DNA of 60,747 bases from positions 1 to 60,747 of the forward strand of contig JBAZSL010000010.1 of assembly GCA_041662445.1 (NCBI GenBank), in the 5' to 3' direction. Origin of the DNA: UASB124 sp041662445. Its GTDB lineage: Bacteria > Babelota > Babeliae > Babelales > RVW-14. Shown here in pieces: positions 14,936 to 24,415 of this stretch. The position numbers were made by a program, and so were the translations under genes. The notes under the pieces were generated by a model. The model saw only the letters and a list, made by a program, of their open reading frames with translations. It was not told the DNA's origin and did not search any database. Numbering within the stretch: position 1 is the first letter of the stretch; each line of letters opens with the position of its first letter.

Positions 14936-17644
14936 ATGAAATCTTCCGAATCCATTGCATGGGAAATGCTTTCAGTTAATACGGTGTGCCAACGGCTTGG
15001 TGTTGAAGCCGAAAAAGGTCTTTCAACGTCTGATGCAGGCCGCCGCCTTAAAAAATATGGTCCCAACGAATTGCCCAAGCGAAAAAAAATATCGGCGCTC
15101 AAAATATTTTTTAACCAGTTCGCCAGCCTTATGATATGGGTGCTGATCATTGTGATTATTTTATCAGGCTTTTTGGGTAACTGGGTTGATGCTGCTACGG
15201 TGGGTGTCATTATTGTGCTCAATACCATTGTAGGGTTTATTCAAGAATATAGTGCTGAAAAGTCACTTGCAGCATTGCATAAGTTAACACTTCCAACGTC
15301 ACGTGTTATTCGCAATGGAGTGGTGCGAGTTCTGCCATCGGTAGGAATTGTGCCTGGCGATTATGTGGTGCTTGAAGAAGGCGATGTTGTCCCTGCTGAC
15401 GGAAGAATTGTTCAGGCCCATCAGCTGGCGTTACAAGAATCTACGCTTACTGGAGAGTCTGCTTCGGTTAATAAAACGAGTGAGGTTCTTGCTCATCCTG
15501 CATCGTGCCTAGGTGATAAGAAAAATATGGCGTTTATGGGTACTAGAGTTGTCCGTGGAAGAGGATACATGGTGGTTACTGCCACCGGGCTTGCCACTGA
15601 ACTCGGCGGCATTGCTCATATCCTTGAGCAAGAACCTGATGACATAACCCCTTTACAAGTGCAACTTGGACGCTTTGAGCGCAGGTTGGTGTTATTTTTC
15701 TTCGGTATTACCGGCGTGATGTTTGTGGCGGGTCTTATGCGTGGTAACGAACCGCTGATCATGTTTTTAAGTGCGGTAAGTTTGGCGGTTGCTGCAATTC
15801 CTGAAGGGCTTCCTGCGGTTATTACCATTACACTTGCTGCCGGTGTGCAGCGTATGGCGCGGCGTAAAGCATTGGTGCGTCGTCTACGTGCGGTTGAGAC
15901 ACTTGGTTGTGCCACCGTTATTTGTACCGATAAAACAGGGACGTTGACGTTGAACGAAATGACGGTGCGGCACCTTTGGGTCAACGATCAAATTATCGAT
16001 GTAACCGGTGTCGGATATGCGCCGCATGGTGCGTTTGAGCGTGACCATGGCATTATAGATCCGCACCATAATCCTGAGCTTGTTGCGTTATTGCGTGCCG
16101 GTGTTTTATGCAGTAATGCCACAGTGTATCGCGAACGTGGAGCGTGGCTTGTGTCCGGTGATCCAACGGAAGGTGCATTGATTGCAGCTGCTGGGAAGGC
16201 GGGACTTGAAAAGCAGGTGCTTGAGCGTGAGTGCCAACGTAGGGCCGAAAATCCTTTTAGTTCAGATCGCAAGGTTATGAGTATCATCTGCGATGCTCAA
16301 CGGGGGCAGTCATTGCTTGTTATCAAGGGAGCGCCCGACATTATCCTTGAGCGTTCAACGCATATAATGACGTCGAAGGGACTTGTTCCCATGACAGATG
16401 CCACGCGTACTATGTTTGCTGATATTGTTAATCAGTGGGCAGACCAGGCATTGCGTGTTTTGGCCGTTGCATCACGGTCGGTTGCTGCAGATATGCAGCT
16501 TAATGAACAACTTGAGCAAGATGTTACCTTGTTGGGATTGTTCGCGATGATGGATCCCCCTCGCGCCTCAGTGCGTCATGCAATTGGGATGTGTAGGAAA
16601 GCGGGTATACGGACGGTTATGATTACCGGTGATCATCGACAGACAGCGCTTGCCGTTGCGCGTGAAGTTGGCCTGCACGTACGTGAAGAAGATGCACTTT
16701 ATGGTGCCGATTTAGACCGTATGAGTGATGAAGAACTTGTTCGCGCTGTGGCGCATGTTGCAGTCTATGCACGAACTTCAGCGCATCACAAGATTCGTAT
16801 TGTGCGTGCATTAAAGTCGATTGGTGAGGTTGTAGCAATGACGGGTGACGGCGTCAATGATGCGCCTGCGGTCAAGGCTGCTGACATTGGTGTTTCTATG
16901 GGAATTACCGGAACCGAGGTTACCAAGGAAGCATCTGATATGGTGATTTTGGATGATAATTTTGCGACCATTGTTAATGCAGTTGAGGAAGGGCGTGGTG
17001 TTTACGACAACATTATTAAATTCCTCAATTACATGCTTTCTTCGCATGTTGCAGAGGTATTGATAATTTTTATCAGTACGCTTGTAGGATTTACTGATGC
17101 TCAGGGGCATGCGTATATTGTGCTTTTACCTATGCAGATTTTGTGGCTTAACTTAGTGACTGACAGTTTGCCTGCAATTGCACTGGGTCTTGACCCCTTA
17201 AGTCGTGGGGCGATGGACAAACCGCCGAGAAAATCTTCTGAACAAATTATAACGCGGCGCTTTTTTATGGAATTGATTGTCATTGGATTGGTGATGACAG
17301 CGGGAACGCTGACGGCAAGTTATATAGGATTTAAATCTGGTGCGTTGATGGGATATTCTATGACACTCACCACGATGGTTGTTTTGGAATTGGTGCGTGC
17401 GCATATGGTGCGCCGACGTTATCGTACACCATTTTTTTCCAACCCTCTTTTTGTTGCGGCAATTGCATTATCGTTGGGGTTACAATTGGTAATACTTTAT
17501 GTGCCATCGCTCCAGAGGACATTTAAACTGGCGCCACTAGGCATGTCTGAGTGGACGATTATTGGGACAATTGTGGCGGTGACGTGGTTTGCGGGTCTTG
17601 CCATACAATCATTGATGGCATCGAAAAAAAGATATTTGCACTGA
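14936..17644 (+). CDS. P-type cation ATPase, Ca2+/SERCA-like (P2A)
   Basis: 902 residues. The order is canonical: N-terminal cation-ATPase domain, TGES actuator motif (LTGESASVN), IPEGLPAVITITLA in TM4, the phosphorylated Asp in CTDKTGTLT, KGAPD in the nucleotide domain, GDGVNDAPAVKAADIG in the P domain, then six C-terminal helices. The PEGL ion-site motif and the C-terminal helices are of the P2A group, which exports Ca2+ (or Mn2+) from the cytosol. The alternative is a P2D/Na+-type pump. GAGGT lies upstream of the ATG. It is probably followed by the permease 79 bp downstream. Confidence 0.9.
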   Translation: MKSSESIAWEMLSVNTVCQRLGVEAEKGLSTSDAGRRLKKYGPNELPKRKKISALKIFFNQFASLMIWVLIIVIILSGFLGNWVDAATVGVIIVLNTIVGFIQEYSAEKSLAALHKLTLPTSRVIRNGVVRVLPSVGIVPGDYVVLEEGDVVPADGRIVQAHQLALQESTLTGESASVNKTSEVLAHPASCLGDKKNMAFMGTRVVRGRGYMVVTATGLATELGGIAHILEQEPDDITPLQVQLGRFERRLVLFFFGITGVMFVAGLMRGNEPLIMFLSAVSLAVAAIPEGLPAVITITLAAGVQRMARRKALVRRLRAVETLGCATVICTDKTGTLTLNEMTVRHLWVNDQIIDVTGVGYAPHGAFERDHGIIDPHHNPELVALLRAGVLCSNATVYRERGAWLVSGDPTEGALIAAAGKAGLEKQVLERECQRRAENPFSSDRKVMSIICDAQRGQSLLVIKGAPDIILERSTHIMTSKGLVPMTDATRTMFADIVNQWADQALRVLAVASRSVAADMQLNEQLEQDVTLLGLFAMMDPPRASVRHAIGMCRKAGIRTVMITGDHRQTALAVAREVGLHVREEDALYGADLDRMSDEELVRAVAHVAVYARTSAHHKIRIVRALKSIGEVVAMTGDGVNDAPAVKAADIGVSMGITGTEVTKEASDMVILDDNFATIVNAVEEGRGVYDNIIKFLNYMLSSHVAEVLIIFISTLVGFTDAQGHAYIVLLPMQILWLNLVTDSLPAIALGLDPLSRGAMDKPPRKSSEQIITRRFFMELIVIGLVMTAGTLTASYIGFKSGALMGYSMTLTTMVVLELVRAHMVRRRYRTPFFSNPLFVAAIALSLGLQLVILYVPSLQRTFKLAPLGMSEWTIIGTIVAVTWFAGLAIQSLMASKKRYLH

Positions 17645-17723
17645 AAAGTGCCCTGTGATACGATGAACCGCGTATTTTAAATCAATAAGTATCGTTATCT
17701 ATCACTATTTTCCATGGAAAAGT

Positions 17724-18992
17724 ATGACAACCAGAAGCATAACGCCGACCAAGGCAATTCTTATCTGTCTTAACTCTATGATTGGCGCCGGCCTTTTTAT
17801 CAGTGTCAAACCACTTTCCGAAATTGCCGGAGCATTTGGTTTTGTGAGTTATATTATTGCAGCCATTATTTTGCTGCCACTGATTTTATGCATAGCCGAA
17901 CTTGCCTCGTTGCACCCGGTTGCAGGTGGCTTGTATGTGTACAGTCGTACTTATCTTGGGTTTTGGGCTGGTTTTTTGAGCGGGTGGGGATACTTTGTTG
18001 GGAAAACGGTTTCTGCAACGGTATTGATGCATAAGTTTATAGAATTTTTCTATGTACGCATTCCTGCGATGCAGCATATGTCGTTATGGCTTATCGATTG
18101 TATGATGTTGTTTTTTATCGTTGGTATTAATAGCGCTGGTGTTTCGATTGGCGGACGCATTCAGTATGTTTTTACAGCGCTTAAAGCTATTCCAATTTTA
18201 TTTTCGCTCGGTGCAAGCTTTTTCTTGTTTGATCCTACCAATTTTAAAGACATTGCTGATGTGACGAGTATTCTTCAGACACTTCCAATAGCAATTTTCC
18301 CCCTCTTGGGCTTTGAGGTGATTTGTTCCATTACTAACATGATTCAGGATGCGGATAAAAATATACGAAAAATAATGTTGAGCGCATTTGCCATTGTTGC
18401 GGTAATTAACACCTGCTTTTTATTGGCATCGTTGGGTATTTTAGGAACACAGTTTAGTCATACTAATGAGCCGGTGCTTGCTATTGGATTTAGGGCGATT
18501 GGTGCATATCCGTTGTTGGCACAACTTATTAATGGGGCTGTTTTTGCATCGGTTATTGGCGCCTGCTTTTCACTTCTTACCAGCAACTGTTGGAACCTTC
18601 AAACGATTGCGCGTTATGGACATTTACCCTTTGGTTCGTTATTGACGCGTGTTAATCGCTTCAACGTTCCGTGGGTGAGCTTCTTGGTTGAGGCTGCAAT
18701 TGGATGCTTGATTCTGTGGATTACCGTCGAGCAAATCCCGCTTCAAAATATGGCGGTGTTTTCACAAGTAATCTCATATCTTTTGAGTTCACTTGCGGTA
18801 TTGTGCGCAGTACGTGCCGGTATTGCCAAGCGTATTTCATGGTGGCTACCTCTTTTAGCTCTTGCTAGTTGCGTGCTTATTCTCGGCATTTGTTTGCAGC
18901 GCATTGTTGTGTTAGGTATATCGATTCCATTCTTGCTCATTCTTGGTGCTGGAATCGTGCTCGCGCTTGGTAAACAGTTGCGCGGCGCTTAA
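17724..18992 (+). CDS. APC-superfamily amino-acid permease
   Basis: 422 residues with about 12 hydrophobic segments. The N-terminus has the APC signature in TM1, SMIGAGLFISVKPLSEIAG (IGxGxF-type backbone break), and CIAELASLHPVAGGLYVYSRTYLGFWAGFLSGW in TM3, typical of AdiC/YjeM-like antiporters. It would import or exchange amino acids, useful to an auxotrophic symbiont; substrate unknown. Its stop overlaps by 4 bp the stop of the convergent DUF4870-like gene. Confidence 0.85.
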   Translation: MTTRSITPTKAILICLNSMIGAGLFISVKPLSEIAGAFGFVSYIIAAIILLPLILCIAELASLHPVAGGLYVYSRTYLGFWAGFLSGWGYFVGKTVSATVLMHKFIEFFYVRIPAMQHMSLWLIDCMMLFFIVGINSAGVSIGGRIQYVFTALKAIPILFSLGASFFLFDPTNFKDIADVTSILQTLPIAIFPLLGFEVICSITNMIQDADKNIRKIMLSAFAIVAVINTCFLLASLGILGTQFSHTNEPVLAIGFRAIGAYPLLAQLINGAVFASVIGACFSLLTSNCWNLQTIARYGHLPFGSLLTRVNRFNVPWVSFLVEAAIGCLILWITVEQIPLQNMAVFSQVISYLLSSLAVLCAVRAGIAKRISWWLPLLALASCVLILGICLQRIVVLGISIPFLLILGAGIVLALGKQLRGA

Positions 18993-19462
18993 AATTTCTT
19001 TTTCCACGGATACCAATAGTGGTACACGTTTCCTCTCAATGAGACGCCGATTGCAGTGAGGGCTTGCATAATGCTGAGAGCCGAAATTGCAAGGGCAACA
19101 ATGCTTGCAATTAGCATGAGTTGTGAGGTGTGCGTCAATAATCCGACAAGTACTGCAAGGAACATGATACCGTAGGATTTGAGTAGCCATACATTGAATT
19201 GATAAACTTCTTCAGCATTATCGTGAACAAATTGAGATCTGCGTTTGAGATGCATAATCCTCAGCCCAATGGGCAAGCTGCAAAAGGTAAGAAGAATGGG
19301 GGTTATGGGAAGTGTTGATAGATCCATAGTTTGTAAAACGCTGAAATCTGGAAAAGGGCGATTGCACAAGATGCTGCGATATAACAGATAACTTGTCCAA
19401 ATAATAGTGATGATGGGAATGTGTGGTAACGTTGCCCATAATCGTTCTTTAAGTACTGGCAT
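18989..19462 (-). CDS. Small membrane protein, DUF4870/Tic20-like
   Basis: 157 residues with four hydrophobic helices. RRSQFVHDNAEEVYQFNVWLL resembles the helix-start of DUF4870-type proteins (F..H..EA.NFQ). GGAGAGGAG precedes the ATG. It lies 29 bp downstream of gpmI, likely in the same transcript. Function unknown. Confidence 0.5.
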   Translation of the reverse strand: MPVLKERLWATLPHIPIITIIWTSYLLYRSILCNRPFPDFSVLQTMDLSTLPITPILLTFCSLPIGLRIMHLKRRSQFVHDNAEEVYQFNVWLLKSYGIMFLAVLVGLLTHTSQLMLIASIVALAISALSIMQALTAIGVSLRGNVYHYWYPWKKKF

Positions 19463-19491
19463 TGGGTACTCCTCTCCCCCGTAAAAAACCT

Positions 19492-21066
19492 CTATTCAAC
19501 GACAATCGTTTCTTGTTCCATACATGATGGAATGCGCAAATGTAACGAAGCCAATATGGTTGGGGCAATGTGTGCAAGCCCAAATACAGGTTGGTGGCTG
19601 AATGGTGGTGTTGTTGCTGTTCGTTGTGTTTCTTTGTGTACCACTATGAAAGGTACCGGATTGCACGTATGGGCCGTTAACGCATTCCCTTGGGAATCGA
19701 TCTTTTCTTCAACGTTGCCATGATCGGCGGTAATAAAAAGTGTTCCAGAACAGTGTTCGACAACTTCGTGATAGAGGCATGAGAGTTGTCGGTCAAGAAC
19801 CTGACATGCTTTAATTGTTGCATCAAAGTCACCCGAGTGCCCCACCATGTCGGCATTGGCATAGTTTACTAAGTAAAATGTTTGAGGCGATTGATGAAGC
19901 GACTCTATTAATGTGCTGGTAATAAGAGGGGCGGCCATTGCGGGAGTTTGGGCATAACTTTTTGCTTTTATTGAGGGGATAAGAGCCCTTGTCTCATGTG
20001 ACAAATGCGTCTCGCGCATGCCACGAAAAAAATACGTTATGTGCGCATATTTTTCTGTTTCAGCAATGAGAAAAACATTGGGGTGAGAAACTTGTGCTGC
20101 AATTTCATCAAGCAGCGTGTGCTCGACATGTTCTGGCTCAAATAATATATCGTTGGAAAATGCAGCAAATTTTTCATCGTAACGTGTTGTGGTAATAAAA
20201 AAGGCAAGCGTCTTGTTGCCGGTGTTGAGGGGATTTTTGAAGTATTCAAAAAAAGGATTGATGAATGCATTTGTTAGTTGACGCGCTCGGTCAGGCCTGA
20301 AATTAAAAAATACAATGCCATCACCGGGCTTAATAGTTGCTTGGGGGATGAGCATGATGGGCGGTATAAATTCATCGTATATACCTGCTTGGTACGATTG
20401 ATCAATAAGCGTATGCCAATGTGCCTGATGCTCAATGGGCGGTGTGATGCCACACAACATATCGTACGCTTGTTGTGTGCGCGCCCAGTTTTTATCACGA
20501 TCCATTGCATAAAATCTGCCTTGAATGCTTGCAATGCTTCCGCAGCCAAGATTTGAACAAAAAACTGAAAGCTGTTCAAGATAACGTCCCGCTGAGCGTG
20601 GTGGTGTGTCACGACCATCAAGAAATGCGTGTACTACCACATTGGTAAGGCCGCATCGGTGGGCAAGTTTGATGAGCGCATGAAGATGTTCTTGGTGTCC
20701 ATGTACGCCGGCATCAGATACGAGACCCATGAGATGGAGCGTTTTGCCCGTTTGCTTGAGTTGTTCAAAGCGTTTAATGAGGAGTTCATTAGAAAAAAAA
20801 CTTTCATTCTGAATGGCATCATGAAATTTTTTAAGCAGCGATGTTACCACGCGGCCTGATCCTATGGTGAGATGCCCGACTTCAGAGTTGCCGACATAGC
20901 CCGGCAAAAGCCCAACATCGGGTCCAGAGGCATTCAAAAGAGCTGAGGGATAATGGGTACATAATGAGTTCCAAAAGGGCATGGCTGCCTGTGCAATGGC
21001 ATTACCCTCGCGTTCGGCGCGATAGCCGAAACCATCCAGAATGATAAGCATCGTTGGGGTGTTCAT
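19492..21066 (-). CDS. gpmI: 2,3-bisphosphoglycerate-independent phosphoglycerate mutase
   Basis: 524 residues, full family length. The ATG at 21066 follows AGAGG; the in-frame ATG at 21084 lacks a site. Motifs include LIILDGFG, the catalytic Ser in NSEVGHLTIGSGR, DGRDTPPRS, GRFYAMDRDKNW, FNFRPDRARQLT and TADHGN. It interconverts 3- and 2-phosphoglycerate using two Mn2+ ions, so glycolysis is at least partly retained. Confidence 0.97.
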   Translation of the reverse strand: MNTPTMLIILDGFGYRAEREGNAIAQAAMPFWNSLCTHYPSALLNASGPDVGLLPGYVGNSEVGHLTIGSGRVVTSLLKKFHDAIQNESFFSNELLIKRFEQLKQTGKTLHLMGLVSDAGVHGHQEHLHALIKLAHRCGLTNVVVHAFLDGRDTPPRSAGRYLEQLSVFCSNLGCGSIASIQGRFYAMDRDKNWARTQQAYDMLCGITPPIEHQAHWHTLIDQSYQAGIYDEFIPPIMLIPQATIKPGDGIVFFNFRPDRARQLTNAFINPFFEYFKNPLNTGNKTLAFFITTTRYDEKFAAFSNDILFEPEHVEHTLLDEIAAQVSHPNVFLIAETEKYAHITYFFRGMRETHLSHETRALIPSIKAKSYAQTPAMAAPLITSTLIESLHQSPQTFYLVNYANADMVGHSGDFDATIKACQVLDRQLSCLYHEVVEHCSGTLFITADHGNVEEKIDSQGNALTAHTCNPVPFIVVHKETQRTATTPPFSHQPVFGLAHIAPTILASLHLRIPSCMEQETIVVE

Positions 21067-21170
21067 ACAGCCTCTTTCGGTCAATCAGAAAGTATAAAAA
21101 CTAGACTAAATCAAGGTTATAGGGAAGAATAGGCAAAGGTAAAGGGAAAAACTTTTTGATGAGGCTCATT

Positions 21171-21533
21171 ATGAAACGAACGACTGGTTTACTGATAGCG
21201 CTTATGACGTTTGCATCTGTTAATGCTGCCGCGACCGAGTCTGTGGTGCCACAAGAAGTATGCTTTGGGCAAGATGATGAACTTGTGCTTGATGAAGCAA
21301 TGCTCAAAGAATTTGATAAGCTTGAAAAGGAGACTCCTTCAAAAATGCTGCATAGGTTTATAGCTGCTCTATCGATGATGAAAGACCATGCAATCGAGTA
21401 CAAATGGGCCTATATTGCCGGGACAGTTACGCTTGCTGCCGTCATTATATGGTATTCGCGTAGGTCGGGTGTTTCGGATATACCCCGCTCAGATCATTCA
21501 GCACATCCAGATATGCCACAAATTACCCCATAA
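21171..21533 (+). CDS. Small membrane-anchored exported protein, unknown
   Basis: 120 residues. ATG 21171 follows GAGG by 6 bases. A signal peptide (TTGLLIALMTFASVNAAA) precedes an acidic stretch (DDELVLDEAMLKEFDKLEKE) and one membrane helix near residue 85 (WAYIAGTVTLAAVIIWYS), ending in a short polar tail. It lies 2 bp before rsmE. I do not recognise a family. Confidence 0.6.
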   Translation: MKRTTGLLIALMTFASVNAAATESVVPQEVCFGQDDELVLDEAMLKEFDKLEKETPSKMLHRFIAALSMMKDHAIEYKWAYIAGTVTLAAVIIWYSRRSGVSDIPRSDHSAHPDMPQITP

Positions 21534-21535
21534 TC

Positions 21536-22333
21536 ATGAAACATAAAGAAACGTCTTCCGACCGTCACACATTCGCCATCCACGCCCCTCGGGCGCTATC
21601 CCTTATCACTGCCCGTAATGTTGGCTTGCCATGCGCCATTAGAGACGCAGATGTGTGGCACCGCATTGCCCACGTTTTGCATGCACGAGTAGGCGACGAA
21701 TTTATATTTTTTGATACCGAAAAAGTTATTTATCTCGAGCTGACATCGCTTGCCACAAAAAACACCGTTGAGGGTATACTCCAAACCCTTGATCAACCAC
21801 GTTCGTTGATGCCGACCATTAATCTCTTCCAGGGACTTTTAAAACGTGAAGCCTGGAGCGACGTTACCTACTATGCGGCCCAAATGGGAGTGACGCGTAT
21901 CATACCGCTCATAACCACTAAGACGCAGCGCGAGTGGGGTAGCGATCGCGAAGTTGAGCGCATGCGCAACGTTATGATTGCGGCATGTGAGCAAGCGCAT
22001 CAATTTGCTCTTCCTGAAATCGCACAACCAGTATCCTTTGCCGCGGAGATATTTGCGCCATTGGTGACCGTGTCACGACAGGTGGTTGTATATTGCGAGA
22101 CCGGCGGAACCCCGTTTTTTACCAGTTTGACATCGTTGGTGGCTACGCAGCCCGAAGTAATTAACGTTGTTATTGGCCCTGAAGGTGGATTTACGACAGA
22201 AGAATGTCGTGTACTGGATCTGTGTGGTGCTCAACGCATGGCGCTTACGCCAAGTATTTTGCGTGCACAGGAGGCAGTAGCGGTTTGTATTGGCGCACTT
22301 AGGAGCGCTTTAGGGCAAAATATTGAGATTTAA
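21536..22333 (+). CDS. rsmE: 16S rRNA m3U1498 methyltransferase RsmE
   Basis: 265 residues. An N-terminal PUA-like domain is followed by a SPOUT (knotted) methyltransferase domain. Diagnostic segments: LFQGLLKREAWSDVTYYAAQMGVTRIIPL, VIGPEGGFTTEE and LTPSILRAQEAVAV (usual form LG.RILRaETA). The enzyme methylates U1498 of 16S rRNA in assembled 30S subunits. It starts 2 bp after the preceding stop; its last 35 bp overlap the 3' end of the opposing tsaB. Confidence 0.92.
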   Translation: MKHKETSSDRHTFAIHAPRALSLITARNVGLPCAIRDADVWHRIAHVLHARVGDEFIFFDTEKVIYLELTSLATKNTVEGILQTLDQPRSLMPTINLFQGLLKREAWSDVTYYAAQMGVTRIIPLITTKTQREWGSDREVERMRNVMIAACEQAHQFALPEIAQPVSFAAEIFAPLVTVSRQVVVYCETGGTPFFTSLTSLVATQPEVINVVIGPEGGFTTEECRVLDLCGAQRMALTPSILRAQEAVAVCIGALRSALGQNIEI

Positions 22334-23021
22334 GATAGTTCGGTTCGACTTTGTACGTGTGAACTTGTTCTGAAAGAAATTTTTCTAATCCAAGAACCCC
22401 GATGGTTTCTGCTGTTGGCGTTGCTTGTTGGTGATGGTAAATCTGTACATTTTCCCCCAGCGTCTTTTGTAGTAGCTCATAATGCTGTGCGCACCCATTG
22501 CCGGTGCCAATAATTTCACGCGGAGCGTAATCTTTTTTTATCTGCTCAAGAACAGTGTCAATTTTATGGCAGCCTTTAAGACAGGGCTCGTAACGTTGCG
22601 CGGCAGCGTTGAACTGCGCTAGGGCATAATACACATCGTTATTGTAGGCGTTCAGAAGCACAAGAATATAACCATGAGGGGGGATCTGCTTGGTTGTTAC
22701 TTTATTGGCAGCGTCATACACAAGAGCGTCAAGACTATCAACGCCAATGAGCGGCATGTGATTGGTAAATGCGATGCCGTTGACGGTGGCGATTGCAACG
22801 CGTAATGAGGTGAAGGCTCCTGGGCCTTTGTCGATGGCAATGAAATTAAGATCTGCTAGTTGAAAATTATGAGAGGTGAGAAGTTCGTCGATAAGAAGCA
22901 CGAGCTGAGAGCTTGCTCTCGTTTCGCTCTTAGACAGGCGCGCAATGCACATATTTTGTTTGAACAGCGCAAGTTGTACGTGGGCATAGGTAGCCTGAAT
23001 GCTGAGAAAGATTGGTTTCAT
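22299..23021 (-). CDS. tsaB: tRNA threonylcarbamoyladenosine protein TsaB
   Basis: 240 residues. ATG 23021 follows AGGA; the longer frame runs through the upstream gene. IFLSIQATYAHVQLALF is the ASKHA phosphate-1-like start (normally LaIDTS), and FIAIDKGPGAFTSLRVAIATVNGIA is the conserved TsaB stretch (GPGSFTGLRIG...KG.A). TsaB partners TsaD and TsaE to make t6A37 in ANN-decoding tRNAs. The usual DTS is IQA here, acceptable because TsaB is a non-catalytic scaffold. It starts 10 bp after the zinc-ribbon gene. Confidence 0.9.
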   Translation of the reverse strand: MKPIFLSIQATYAHVQLALFKQNMCIARLSKSETRASSQLVLLIDELLTSHNFQLADLNFIAIDKGPGAFTSLRVAIATVNGIAFTNHMPLIGVDSLDALVYDAANKVTTKQIPPHGYILVLLNAYNNDVYYALAQFNAAAQRYEPCLKGCHKIDTVLEQIKKDYAPREIIGTGNGCAQHYELLQKTLGENVQIYHHQQATPTAETIGVLGLEKFLSEQVHTYKVEPNYLKSQYFALKRS

Positions 23022-23031
23022 ATATCCTATA

Positions 23032-23214
23032 TTAGTCGTTCTGCCGTTTGAGTTTTTGTCGTTGATAAAATATGCCGAAGGAATCATCCTTGATGGTATT
23101 TTCGCGTTTTTCGATGATCTTACCGCAGTTGAGGCATTTCCATCCCTCAAAATTGATAAAGTGATCGAAAAAAGACTGCATGAGCATCAAGCCTCCGCAT
23201 TTTGGGCATCGCAT
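23032..23214 (-). CDS. Zinc-ribbon protein of 60 residues
   Basis: The ATG at 23214 gives MRCPKCGGLM, preceded by GGAGAGGAG. Two CxxC knuckles (CPKC and CLNC, 22 residues apart) form one zinc ribbon; the tail is basic (QRQKLKRQND). Such small ribbons occur in many genomes without a known role. It precedes tsaB by 10 bp and probably shares its transcript. Confidence 0.7.
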   Translation of the reverse strand: MRCPKCGGLMLMQSFFDHFINFEGWKCLNCGKIIEKRENTIKDDSFGIFYQRQKLKRQND

Positions 23215-23344
23215 AGGCTCCTCTCCCTTTCTGACTAAATCTTCTTTTTTATCCTTCTGTGAGCCCGTTCCTACCTGCAGTCCTAAAATCATACCACAGT
23301 TAAATTTAATCGGCACAAATCTTTTATAAAGGTATAAATTAGGA

Positions 23345-24181
23345 CTACTTTTTTGGGGCCTCTTTGTCGATTGATTGTGTGAGCTCAAGCTCAATAAACG
23401 CTCGTCGTGCTTGTTCAGGTTCTGAGATAATTGTTGAAGACCCTCCGTCTTGTTGAGTCGTGACGCGTTCCATCTGCTCTATACCGAGTTTAAGATTTTT
23501 GACGTGTTCTTGAATAATCGAAAATTTTTGTGCGTTCTGTAGAGCGTGGGTTTGTAATGAAAGGTTTTCTTTGCCCGCTTGTTCCAACTCACGTACCAGC
23601 TTTTGCTTGAGTGCATTTTTTTCTTCAATGCATGATCGTAGATTTATTTCGATAATATTTTCCAGCCTTGCAAGATCCTCTTTTTCGGGGATACAACGAG
23701 CGGCATTTTGGGCGGCTTTGAGTGCCGCGTCATGCACGTTCATTTTTTTGGAGAGTAATAAATTTATCTCATACAGAAGCGAGAGTCTGAGCCGCGGAAA
23801 TACTTCTGCAATGGTAGCGGCGTTGCCGACCATAGATTTAAGTGATACTTCAGCACTTTTTTGGGCTTCGATAAGTTGAGCAAGAGCATTCATTTTTGCC
23901 GTGAGCACCTCGTAATTACTGTCGGTTGGTGAAGATAATTGTGCAAGTGTTGTGGTAAACCAGCTTTCAAGTTGGGTAAAATATTGTGCAAAGTCTTTGA
24001 TTTCTTCTGAGGTTTCTCCTTGATCGATAATGGAACGTAAAAAAGTTAGGTATTCGGTGAATTTTTTTTGTACATCCTCTTTCCATTGCTGATTGGTGGT
24101 TGCCTCTGGTGTTTGTGTGTTTAAAAAAGTGATTGGCGCTGTGAACAATAGCATGAGAAGCGTATGGAAAATAATCTTCAT
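23345..24181 (-). CDS. Secreted helical/coiled-coil protein, unknown
   Basis: 278 residues. The signal peptide is IIFHTLLMLLFTAPITFLNTQ. The rest is almost wholly helical, with heptad-like stretches (LARLENIIEINLRSCIEEKNALKQKLVRELEQ). No enzyme motif is visible. It lies 130 bp upstream of the zinc-ribbon gene and diverges from the hydrolase gene; the 24182-24415 spacer shows no further gene I can support. Confidence 0.6.
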   Translation of the reverse strand: MKIIFHTLLMLLFTAPITFLNTQTPEATTNQQWKEDVQKKFTEYLTFLRSIIDQGETSEEIKDFAQYFTQLESWFTTTLAQLSSPTDSNYEVLTAKMNALAQLIEAQKSAEVSLKSMVGNAATIAEVFPRLRLSLLYEINLLLSKKMNVHDAALKAAQNAARCIPEKEDLARLENIIEINLRSCIEEKNALKQKLVRELEQAGKENLSLQTHALQNAQKFSIIQEHVKNLKLGIEQMERVTTQQDGGSSTIISEPEQARRAFIELELTQSIDKEAPKK

Positions 24182-24415
24182 AAAAAACCCCGCCCCGTTA
24201 TATTTTTTTAAAAAGTCCTATCATCATATTAAGCAACAGATCGCCGAAAAGACAAGAAAAAACCATTGTGGATAATGATAAAGGCCTATTACAAGGGTTT
24301 GCTGAAAATCTCATGCAAGAAAAATGGCAATGGGATGTGGAGGTGAAGTAGACTGTCTTTGTGAAAAATGTTGTGATATGAGCCATGTAAATCAAATTTT
24401 AGATGGAGAAGAATT

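Noticed and set aside
24267..24350. A 27-codon rightward frame starting GTG
   Set aside because: Very short, no ribosome site and no recognisable product; kept as non-coding spacer.
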